A DNA stretch of 30,726 bases from Asparagopsis taxiformis (Eukaryota > Rhodophyta > Florideophyceae > Bonnemaisoniales > Bonnemaisoniaceae), in assembly GCA_030407315.1 (NCBI GenBank), contig JALQPE010003304.1, positions 1 through 30,726 on the forward strand, in the 5' to 3' direction. Shown in pieces: positions 8,569 through 17,657 of the stretch (position 1 is its first letter; the number at the start of each line of letters is the position of its first letter). The notes under the pieces were generated by a model. It was not told where the DNA came from, made no database searches, and saw only the letters and a list, made by a program, of their open reading frames with translations. The translations under genes were made by a program, and so were the position numbers.

Positions 8569-10327
8569 ATGGAATGCAAGTATGAAGGGTGCTTCTACTA
8601 CTGCGTAGATGCTTATGCGCTCGCGCTGCATGAGCGAGCGTGTCGCTACCGTTTCAACCCCTCTCCCCAACATTTCAACAACGCTCGTGTCCCTGCCGTC
8701 ACCCATGAGCCTGCTCGAAACGGCGACCATGATTCCCCGCAACCCAGCTCCCCAGACCCAGAATCTGGTCGTGCTTCCTCCAGCGACTCACCCTGTGACG
8801 CTCCACTGCCACCAACCTCAACCCCCTCCCGCGCAGACCTCCTCGTGCAATCCCTCGCCGCCAGTCTCACAACCCTCGAGTACAAGGCCGGCGCTGGCCG
8901 CGTGAGCGAAGTCATCACCATCCTACAAGACCCCGCATTCTCCCTAGAAAAGTTCAACAGCGCCGTTCGCACCGTAGAAGAATGTCGCCACGTTACCGCT
9001 TCCATGGTCGAAACACATTTCCGCACCGAAGGTTACAAGAGCCACATCATTCCAGACAAAACTGGTAAGTACTCGGCACAGCTGTACCTCCGCGACCCAG
9101 TCGACATGCTCCGCAGGCAGTTAGCACTGGCTAACGACCAAAATACTCTCTTCCACCCCTCCCACAGACCGCCCCAGACGGCACCGCAATATTTTCTCAT
9201 CCCCTACACACAGAATTCGCGAAAACGCTGCACCAGGTTACTAGACAGCGCGTGCAGCTCTCGGAAGATCCACAGGTCGTATGGGCAGAGGAAACTGATC
9301 CCACACCTTCCTCCTTTGCCGGCCTCCTCCAAGTGTACTCCGACAAGAGCAGCACAAGCCTCAAGAGCTCCGCAATCGTCGCATACCCCATACACGTCAC
9401 ACTGCTCAACTTCTCCGCCCCCCTCCGTCGCCACTGCATCCGTACCGGCCTCACCATCGTCGGGTATCTTCCGTACATTGTGAACCCTTCGTCCAACGCC
9501 TTGTTCGGTGATGAAATGCCGACAACCTCTAGTTCTGCTAGTCGCGCTCGCAAAATAGCACTACCACCACACATCCCTGCCACCGCTGCTACATCCCGCC
9601 ACTCAACTTGAATCCAGTGCGCCACACCAGCCCCGCTCCCTCGATGATACACGCTCTGCACGCCAAGAGAGCGCTCAGGAGCATACAACTGTTCCGCTCG
9701 AAGCTCTCTCCCTCCTCGAACAACACTCTGTCCTCGAATCGACCGCTCTTTTACCCACCAACAGTCCCCTAGACCCCTACAACATTTTCTCCTTCGAGCC
9801 TCTGCACAATCTCCACCTCGGCATCTCAAAGCTCATCAAACAGTGCATTGTCCACCGCCTCAGCTCCCCAGACCTCACCACCACCACTGCCTCCCATTCC
9901 GGGACACCTCGCACCTTCAAGAAGGTGAAAAAATCCATCCTCGCCGGCTCAAACAGCATTCTGTCCGCTATCGAACGCGACTACTACATCACCGGTCTTC
10001 ATGTCGACTTCTCCAAGGGTGAGAAGGGCACCAATTTGAACGGCCTCTTCACGGAGGACGGCATACGCGGCATGCTCGCAGCCAAAGACTATCACCATGT
10101 CGACATGGTGTTCCTTTCATCGCAGCATTCATTGACACATGCTGTGACGAAGTAGAGACAGCCCCCTCACTTCCATCTGCACGCAATACTCTGACCTCGT
10201 CGCATGGGTCATGAAACGCGGTCGCATCAAGCACTGGACTGCCGCCGAACTACAAAGCTTCCAGAACTCCATTTCCTATTTCAAACAATCAATGCTCTCA
10301 CCCTCGGCCCATTCCACACCACAGGTC
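8569..10327 (+). pseudogene. KDZ-superfamily transposase, copy 1, truncated and frameshifted
   Basis: The ATG at 8569 gives MECKYEGCFYYCVDAYALAL followed by HERAC, a C2HC-type N-terminal zinc finger. A Pro/Ser-rich linker follows, then LYLRDPVDMLRRQLALAND, the conserved RDP block of Plavaka/Kyakuja-type transposases. After a frame change near 9165 comes VYSDKSSTSLKSSAIVAYPI with HVTLLNF and VGYLP, the SDK...P.hlTh.N block. From about 9600 another frame has DPYNIFSFEPLHNLHLGISK and NGLFTEDGIRGMLAAKDYHH. Relative to copy 2 it lacks about 170 bp at 9558 and stops matching at about 10327, where it abuts the minus-strand methyltransferase gene. The C-terminal third is missing, so it cannot encode a full transposase. 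KDZ enzymes carry an RNase H-like DDE core and move by cut and paste. Confidence 0.85.
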
Positions 10328-12164
10328 CTCATCCTCATCTGCACTTTCTTCGCCACTGTGCTGCGATGCTTCGGAGTCCGAATTCATGGACGTAACCTCT
10401 TCTTCATCCGACCCGTCATCACTGGCAGCAGCATCGGTTGGGCCTTCTGACTGCGGTCCTTTGTACGTTTCCAAGTAATGGAACCATTCGTAGAACTGCA
10501 AAACGGAGCAGAACACGATGCCGTGGCCACCGGGGCGCAACAGCTCGTCAAACACTTCGATGCTAGCCTGCATATCTTCTGCAGTTAGCCTGTCGTACGA
10601 AGAGTTGGAATCGTTCCTCTTACGACGAACATTGTAGGGCGGATCTGTCAGAATGAGCTGAACGTTGCCCGTGATGGGCACGTGTTCTCGGCTCTCGTCG
10701 GCACTGACCAAATCTTCGAAAGGGACGTCATACACCCGGCAATACTGACTCATTTTCGAAAGAAAGTCCTTTGCGAGAGCCTGCCCTTCACTTTCCTGCT
10801 CTTCTGTCGCATGGGGTGACGGTGACGGGGGAGACGGCCCTTGGGCAGTAAGACTGGTCCTCCCAGGTCCAAGTTGAAGCCTGGTTGTGTGTCTTGTCGA
10901 CGGAACCAAACCTCTCCCTCCTGTGTTGCGACGAGTGGGGAGTGTCATCAACCGGCTTGGGGACCTTTTCTGCGTCCGCGGCTTGTGGTGCCGGGCGGAG
11001 GACAGCCATAACGTCTTCGTCGAGGGTGTCAAAGTACGCTGGCAGCTTGTCCGGATTTCCGCTTGACAAGTATATTTCCAGCGCCCCCCAGCGGTCGGAC
11101 TCCGGCCAGGTGTACAGGTCCGGGTTGACGATAAGAAACTGCAACCGGTCGAAGAACTTCCTCACAAGGTCCCTAAATGCACTGTGCTGCGCACTGGTTC
11201 TTGTCTCTACTTTTCCACCATATCCATCAGGATGAGATAGGGGAGCTTTGTTGTGGTAGAGATCTAGCTTCTGCTCCATCGGTGCGAATAGACCTTCATC
11301 GAGCACGTCAAACCAATGCTCACTGCTGTCGAAAATGATGTACGGCGCCATCAACTCTTCGAAGCTGGAAAACTTTGCGGCGTAGGCCACATCGGTCCAA
11401 GCATGGTATAAAACTTGAACCACGTAACAAGCTCGATTAGTGCTTTTCCGATGGGCTGGGACGCGTGCGGCTTCGTTCCCCTCTTCGGCCGCATCTCCTA
11501 TTCGGCGACGCGGCAGGTTCTTGTTGTGATTTCGGATGATAGACAACGCTTGGAAATACATCAATACCTCGAACGTTTCCGGTGGAGCAAGAACGAAGGC
11601 GCTTGGTTCCCCGCGCTGCGGCGCCTGTAGTGGCGAAGGAAGCATGTTACATCCAATAAGGAAGGTCTGCGGCACGATCCCAGAAAGGATGCAGTGCTCA
11701 ACCCATTGCCCGATACGCTCATCCTGTCTTGAAAACTCGGCAATCGGTAATGCCAGACGAACAATCTGCTTGGCTCGCTCAACGTTCATCTCTGCCATGA
11801 CGATTTCGGCAACATCCGCCTCGACTCCAGCATTCTTCGAACGACCGCTGAAGGACATGCTGAGTCGACCTTGCAGCGCCAGAAATTGTTCTTCTGTGCC
11901 CTGCGCAACCCAAGCGCCAAGGTCCGCGTATGTGAAACCTCCCGGCTTGTCCGTCAAGTCTGCGAAACTTGAGTGGGCGAACAAATCCAGCAAGAGGCGG
12001 AGGAAGTCTTTGCCAGCGAGAGTAGTTTCGCGGGCGGCGCGACCTACGTTTCGACGTGTACCCATGTCACTAGAATCCTCCCAAGGGCTAGCGGGTTCGC
12101 GCAGAATTGGCACGGTTGCGTCGTCAACGATCGGATTGCTGTTGCGCCTGCGCTTATTCGTCAT
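10328..12164 (-). pseudogene. DNA methyltransferase (DPPY motif) with a long unknown N-terminal region, 3'-truncated
   Basis: The ATG at 12164 gives MTNKRRRNSNPIVDD, a basic start that may be a nuclear signal. It is followed by about 420 open residues of unknown family (for example RLLLDLFAHSSFADLTDKPG and YFQALSIIRNHNKNLPRRR). A one-base shift at the G5 run 10827-10831 moves to the frame EEQESEGQALAKDFLSKMSQ. That is followed by VQLILTDPPYNVRRK, with DPPY at 10631-10645 (motif IV of N6-adenine/N4-cytosine methyltransferases), and then LRPGGHGIVFCSVLQFYEWF. An acidic Asp/Glu/Ser stretch follows, and the frame then runs into KDZ transposase DNA at about 10327. The C-terminal part, where these enzymes usually carry a SAM-binding FxGxG, is missing. 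No ParB-like domain is visible. The catalytic core resembles the gene at 106-741. Confidence 0.7.
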
Positions 12165-12422
12165 AATGGAATGAGTGGAAATTCGGTACAGGATGGCGAC
12201 CGCTCGGCGAGACAGTCAAATTTGACGACGTATCTCGTGACGTTTGCACTCTTTCGTGAGGAACACTGGTTGATATCGAACGGAACAGAGTATACGGATA
12301 CACAGCACTGGAAAGGTCTTGAAACCCGTAACCGGTGTAGGTAATAAGTTGTGACGGATACGTGGTAGAGAAAAATTTTAAAAAGATTGTGATTCCCTGT
12401 CTTTGAGGGGTTGTACTGCACG

Positions 12423-12452
12423 GCCGCCATGGCGGCTGTGACTGCAGTCACA
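12423..12452. repeat. Two abutting perfect palindromes upstream of the methyltransferase gene
   Basis: GCCGCCATGGCGGC (12423-12436) is followed at once by TGTGACTGCAGTCACA (12437-12452). Both are perfect. They lie about 260 bases upstream of the minus-strand methyltransferase start, so a role as binding sites is possible but unproven. Confidence 0.6.
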
Positions 12453-12513
12453 TAGGTTGTCACAGGTGCATCACGCTTACCAGGTGAGCGACATCCGGAC
12501 GGCCACTGGACAT

Positions 12514-12692
12514 GGGGATGTCCAGCTCAGATGCATTGCTGGCCAGACCAGAAATTCTACAATTTCGGGCAGAAAAAATATTCAAAAAACATCGATTTCG
12601 GCGGTCGATTGTGCCGTACGGCACATCCCCATCTCAAAAACATGTTCACATGTGCATGTTTTTGAGAATAGCCCAAATTTTAATTCAAATCA
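12514..12692 (+). repeat. Palindromic repeat family, unit a
   Basis: The unit starts GGGATGTCCAGCTC. It contains the perfect palindrome GTGCCGTACGGCAC (12611-12624) and the hairpin CTCAAAAACATG/CATGTTTTTGAG (12633-12666), and it ends AATTTTAATTCAAATCAGG. The same unit recurs at 13831-14003, 14194-14390 and 19599-19792, with a partial copy at 19989-20060. It is a MITE-like dispersed repeat. It carries the GGACGTCC-type motif also found at KDZ termini. Confidence 0.75.
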
Positions 12693-12979
12693 GGATGCAG
12701 ATATTCGTCTTCTAGCATTGTCAGAACACATTCGTATAACCACATTTGGAGAACCTGAGCCCAGAGCTATCGGTTTTGGCGGGAGCTAAGCCATATCTCA
12801 TATAATCAGTAACTACTTCCCGCCAGCTGAGTGGTGGAACCCCTGCTATTTCTACCAACGAGACATACGGGGTGTCAACTCGGCAATCGTATATGATTCG
12901 GGTGCTAAATTTATTCAAGAGACGAATGGGCTTCGAAAAGGAGCCCAACAACGTCTTCTTGTGATCCATGGGTATAGGA
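12693..12979. other. Spacer, no supported gene
   Basis: A minus-strand ORF covers part of it (12721-12969) but has no recognisable domain and is not conserved elsewhere in the window. I do not call it. Confidence 0.3.
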
Positions 12980-13300
12980 CTACTCTATTCTTCTCCAGGC
13001 TTCCACCATAGCCTCCTCCACCACCTCCGTTAATGGATCGAATATCCGAACCGCACCTCAACATGCTTTTCTTCTCATCCATGGGTACTGACATCTCCGA
13101 GATGTGAGTCACATGTTCTCCAGGCTTGCACCGTAGCCGCCTCCTCCGCCTCCGTTAATGGCAACAATATCCGAACCGGACCTGAACATGTTTTTCTTCT
13201 CATCCATGGGTATTGACATCTCACATGTTCAACATGTGAGATGTCAGTACCGGACAAGTTCTCCAGGCTTCCTCCGTAGCCACCTCCTCCACCTCCGTCT
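12980..13300. repeat. Tandem repeat of about 125 bp, three units, with a 43-bp palindrome
   Basis: Units beginning TTCTCCAGGCTTCCACCRTAGC recur near 12990, 13118 and 13260. They share CCTCCACCACCTCCGTTAAT-like and CATCCATGGGTAYTGACATCTC segments. On the minus strand they would read as a Gly-rich G-G-G-G-G-Y-G-G-S-L-E peptide. In the last junction, 13209-13251 forms a 43-bp palindrome whose inner part (TGACATCTCACATGTT, one base, then its complement) is perfect over 33 bp. Confidence 0.7.
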
Positions 13301-13830
13301 GTGGGAATCAACACAACATCACCACTGCGTCTTACCTCACATCCACATCTCTCCGGGATGAAAACGGACGGACGACATAGGGTTTGTAGACGTTTAGAAT
13401 CTTGTTAGAAAAAAGTAAACGAAAGAGAAGTTCTCTTTCATTGAATGATATCTCGTCCCTCTCGCAATATGTTCCATTTTCATTTTCTCGGGTTGCACAC
13501 CCATCATGGGTGATCAAGGCCTGGATCGAACCTTCCGAGGGTCTTCGATGGATAGGACAGATAGTGGAAGGCTTTTAAGCCTGTGACCAAGCGGCTATTG
13601 ATTGGTTGGAGGAAGGAAATTACAGAGGAAATATAGCTGAGTACGGTGCTCGCGATAGCTGTTAGGTTAAAGTCAAATATGTTTTTCGATCATTTTTCGT
13701 ACGGAAATGCCTTGGAAAAGACGATGCTTTATCCTTCTCTTGGAGGGAGTCCGTTGCATTGCACTCAATTCGAGAGCATCGTCATGAAGGAGAGGATTCT
13801 TTCTGCTTGTTAGAATCGGTTTAGAGGAGA
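13301..13830. other. Spacer, no gene seen
   Basis: Only short ORFs without features. It contains no repeat that I can match elsewhere in the window. Confidence 0.35.
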
Positions 13831-14390
13831 TAGCTAATGCATTACTGGCCAGCCCAGAACTTGTAGAATTTCGGGCAGCAAAAAAATTGCAAAATTTTAT
13901 CGATTTGGGCGGTCGAAAGTGCCGTACGGCACACCCCCATCTCAAAAACATGTTCACATGTGCATGTTTTTGAGAATAGCCCAAATTTTAATTCAAATCA
14001 AGGTGTCTAATTTGGCCACAACGGCCCCAGGCACCGGCCGCCGCCCCGAGTGGGGTTGTCTCTGGCTTCTGTAAGCACTAACTGTAAGCCAAAATCTCGT
14101 CTCACGACGGGTCGATTTCAGGCTCAACACGTCAGGGACAGGTCTTGGTCCTTGTTCCATCATGGTCCCGCCTCACTGTCTCACGACCAACCTGAAATGG
14201 ACGTCCGGTGGATGTCCAGCTCGATTGCATTGCTGGCCAGCCCAGAAATTCTAAAATTTCGGGCACAAAAAATCTTGCAAAAATCAACGATTTGGGCGGG
14301 TGGATTGTGCCGTACGGCACACCCCCATCTCAAAAACATGTTCACATGTGCATGTTTTTGAGAATAGCCCAAATTTTAACTCAAATCAGG
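13831..14390 (+). repeat. Composite repeat (core - spacer - core), left copy
   Basis: Two core units (13831-14003 and 14194-14390) each contain GTGCCGTACGGCAC and the CTCAAAAACATG hairpin. Between them is a roughly 190-bp spacer starting GGTGTCTAATTTGGCCACAA. The same core-spacer-core order occurs in direct orientation at 19599-20060. The two composites bracket the 14.4-19.6 kb gene block. Confidence 0.75.
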
Positions 14391-14732
14391 GTGTTCCCCG
14401 GATAAAGGGGTGCTCGCAGCCGCCCCAAAAGCCGCCTAGCTTGACAGCTGTAATTTTAACACATTACACATCAAGGACACTGCCTGCTTCACGCCACCTC
14501 GTCAGGTTTCGAGAGCCCGACTCGGGCCCGTTCCGAACGGACACTCACATCTCGATTGCCTCTCTTGCATTCCAGCGGTCACGATAGGTGTGTACCTAAC
14601 AAAATTTCGGTTCTATTGTGTATTATTTCCAGCGATTGGCGTTCACGACCATTCTTCAACGTGAAACATACCATCCACATCACTCCAATACGTCAACGTC
14701 AACCATCTCTTTTCCTTTCCAACTCAACAACC
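14391..14732. other. Upstream region of the gene block; possible 45-bp intron at 14588-14632
   Basis: There are no supported genes. A possible 5'-untranslated intron has donor AG|GTGTGT at 14588, a CTAAC branch-like site at 14596-14600 and acceptor TTTCCAG at 14632. It would lie in the leader of the gene starting at 14733. The intron is a guess from signals only. Confidence 0.25.
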
Positions 14733-15403
14733 ATGGCGGATACGCATTTCAGCAGTTTGTTTTCAACGGTTTGCGGCGATCAAGTGAGCGCGTCAGCGGA
14801 GTCGCGCGGACTCAAGCGCGGCGTCGATGTCAATTTGTTTGCGGACGTGGACGGTGCGGCTGTGCATATTGGATGGCTTCGGTGAGCACTGCTGGTGGCG
14901 ATGTTGGCCTTCCGCGCACGCTGCACAACCACAAGCTGCCGGAAACCGAGGAGGCCGACTACATCGTCGTGCGCAACATTGCGACTAAGGACAAGTTCAA
15001 GGAACTCCCGTTCCCGTACATGTTTGATGGCGCCGAGGGACCGCCGGAGACGATGGGTGGAGCATACGCCGCGGCGTTTTACCCTTGGGATCTCGGATGA
15101 TGCGCCCCGCTGCGGAGTATGGCCCTAGCGACATTCGTACCCCTGCTGCAGCGTCAAACTTCACGCAGAAACGCCAGGCCAGCTCGGGACGGATGCCCAG
15201 TACCGGCCAGAGGCGAAATCACTGGTTCGGGGGGTACGAAGCATCCAGCACGCTCCGTCCCGGTTTCGGGAGGCACGAAGCGCCCTGCTCGCTCTGCCAG
15301 AGCCTCCAGTGGAGGCACGAAGCACCCTGCTCGCTCCAACGTCACCGAAGCTACTACGCAGGACGTAACCGAGGGGACCACGAACCGTGTGGAACCACGT
15401 TAG
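14733..15403 (+). pseudogene. Unknown protein with a repeated basic tail, frameshifted
   Basis: The ATG at 14733 sits in a good eukaryotic context (AACCATGG). It gives MADTHFSSLFSTVCGDQVSA and reaches VDVNLFADVDGAAVHIGW before a stop. The next frame continues VSTAGGDVGLPRTLHNHKLP and PFPYMFDGAEGPPETMGGAY. A third short frame (RPAAEYGPSDIRTPAAASNF) leads to a basic tail with three GGTK(H/R)PARS repeats at about 15225-15345. At least three one-base shifts are needed. I recognise no family. The basic repeats could bind DNA. It may be the N-terminal part of the following ParB-like gene, which is on the same strand, or a separate gene. Confidence 0.4.
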
Positions 15404-15789
15404 TTCTAGATAGCTGGTACGAGCTACGGACACGCTGTCCTTACGAAACGAAACGAGCAGTCCACCCGCTGGTGTTTTGACTGTAGTTTAGAACGAGGAG
15501 GTAGAGTGGTTAGCGAGTGCACGAGCGTCACGACGCAACAATCCACGCGAGGATTACGTTAGCAAACGATGTATTACGTCCACCGGAGGCGCTCTCACCA
15601 AGCCCGGAGGCACTACACGCATCAGCCTTACGTGCGGCGATGGGTAGGGATACGCGCTCGACGGAGACGAAGCCTCGTTAGGCAGAACGTAAACGTAACG
15701 TAGAAGTCAGTCGTAGACTAGAGCCGTTGCTCGTCGTTGTCTTGCCCCTTTCCCTCCCGGCACGATGCCAATAACCTATATGGCCACGA
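15404..15789. other. Spacer inside the plus-strand gene block, no supported reading frame
   Basis: All plus frames contain stops and no motif is visible. If the flanking pieces are one gene, this would be decayed coding DNA or an intron. I see no clear splice signals. Confidence 0.3.
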
Positions 15790-17657
15790 TGGCATCGCTT
15801 ACAGTGTAAACACTGTTCGTAACCGTCCCCGAATGGGAAAGGACCTTGTGGGTCACACGTAGGACCCGTTGGTCCGTTGGCCGTTGCAGTACGTTCGTTG
15901 CACACGGTTGCCGGTTGCGCGCGCGATGCGCCAGCAATGTTCGTGCATTGCTGTCGCCGGTGTCCGCCGAGATTCGAATTCCGCGGAAAACGTAAATTTT
16001 GCAATTCGGAATTGCCACGTATACTACAACCGGAGGTGGCGGAAAGCATTCGTGAGCAGCAGGGGACGCAAATTACGGTGCCGAAGTTTGTGACGTCGGA
16101 TTACGTCGGAGAAGGAGCGACTGTGTTGGTGAGGCAGCTAGTGGAACCGGTCGTGACCCTTCGGGATGTGAAAGAAGACCACGTGGAGGACCTGCGCAAC
16201 AATATGTTGGCTGTGGGGTATGTGAGCTCTTCGCGTATCACTGTGACGGTGCTGAGGTCGCAGAACACGCATCTGCCCGCCGACACGCGTCTGTTCCAGA
16301 ATGGCAAATTCCATGCCAATGCGAACGTGACCGTGATCGACGGACTGCATCGTCTTAATGCTATGCATAGCATTGTGGATGACTTCACGCGCCTCACCCG
16401 TATGCACACAACCAAGCTGCCACAGGAGGCAAACCGCTTGCGCTGGGTTACTCAGCCTCTGGATGTGTACTACCTTCGCCGCAAGGACAACAGTGATCTT
16501 CAGCCTCATGAGATCATCCACAAGAGTGCAGAGTCGAACCATACGACTGGGACGCAACTGACGGAGCGCTCCCTGGTTCGAATCTTGTCGTCCATCCAGC
16601 AGTTCATCCGTACGATTGCTGTTGCAAATAACGTGGAAAACGCTGGCGACTTGCGTGAGTCTGATGTCATCCGAACATTGTTCGAGGCGCAGTTCATGGG
16701 GATGATGAATTCAACGAACACGGCCCGGCGGTGGACGCGTTTGGCTATAGCAACGCTGAAGCATCCTGTTCTCGACGAAGTGTTGCGTGAGCTGAACAAT
16801 TCCGAGCGCCGCAATGAGATTGGGATAACGCACCTGGACCACAAGATAGTGCGCGAGTTGCTGGAAGAAAACTTTGTCTTCGTCTTGCGTGGTCTTTCGG
16901 AGTACTTGAACCCTGCTCATGGTGGACGTCCGGATGGACGCTTTGACGTGAACGACTTCTATACATACGTCCGTCGCGTGACTGCAATAGCAAATTCTCT
17001 GTACGCTGCGTTTGGCGCCCCAAAGAGTATTATGCGCAAGTCATTTCTGAGCACAGAGATGGCAATTGGGTCGGTTAAGCAGCCGAAGGAGTTGCAATGG
17101 CATCTCACCAATGCCATTGCAATGTATAGAGGGGACGACCGGAGCAGTGAGGTTCGAATGCGACGGAGAACCACACGTTTACAGGATTTGGAAACGAACT
17201 TGAAAGAGTTATTCAATCCGACATTGAAGAAGAAGACTAAGGCTCGACGCAAACGCCGCCCTTCTGCTGCCAATGTGAGACTCACTCACAAGAAGCAGCG
17301 GAATGTCGAACATGAGCCTGCTTCGCATGGCATCCGCCGCCGTTCACAGCGACTTCGCTCGACGGGGAGCACACGCCTCGAGGAAGAAGAGCCGTTTGTG
17401 GTACAACAATCCGCCGGGAAGAAGAGCAGGCCGTTGTTGATAAACCTACCGATCAACAACAAGCCACTGCTTCCGGTGATGAGGTTGACGAAGACTCCGC
17501 CCGTTCCCCCTATTCTGCCGTTGAGATTGTCCCCCAAGAAATCCAACGTGCTGGTGCGACTCCCTCCAACCAAGAATCTGTCCATACCGCTTCGGACGAG
17601 GAAGACAAAAACGGTGCAGACGAGGGCCAAGTCGAAAGCAAGGGGTCCGCGAAGTGA
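15790..17657 (+). pseudogene. Cys-rich, ParB-like domain protein (DGLHR), 5' and 3' parts out of frame
   Basis: From 15790 the frame reads WHRLQCKHCS, a TAA stop (15820-15822), then PSPNGKGPCGSH. This is a possible C2CH zinc knuckle broken by the stop. After it come HCCRRCPPRFEFRGKRKFC, another Cys/basic cluster, then the ParB/Srx-like domain: TLRDVKEDHVEDLRNNM (about 16158-16210) and VTVIDGLHRLNAMHSIVDD (about 16330-16385). A long helical region follows (PHEIIHKSAESNHTTGTQLT, later HLDHKIVRELLEENFVFVLR) to about 17170, then a very basic tail. Near 17400 a shift to another frame gives an acidic Gln/Glu/Asp linker ending GADEGQVESKGSAK at 17657. The main frame is open for about 500 residues, the longest here. 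In bacteria ParB-like domains bind DNA and use CTP or ATP. That role here is inference. Confidence 0.65.

Noticed and set aside
9065..9172. Possible intron (GTAAGT ... CCCACAG) in the KDZ transposase
   Set aside because: The sequence between encodes LYLRDPVDML, a conserved transposase block, and splicing does not restore the downstream frame in either copy. A frameshift explains it better.
10885..12344. Plus-strand ORFs opposite the methyltransferase gene
   Set aside because: They are shadows of the minus-strand frame, which has continuous protein-like sequence and the DPPY motif.
12721..12969. Minus-strand 82-residue ORF
   Set aside because: No domain, no second copy and no context supports it.
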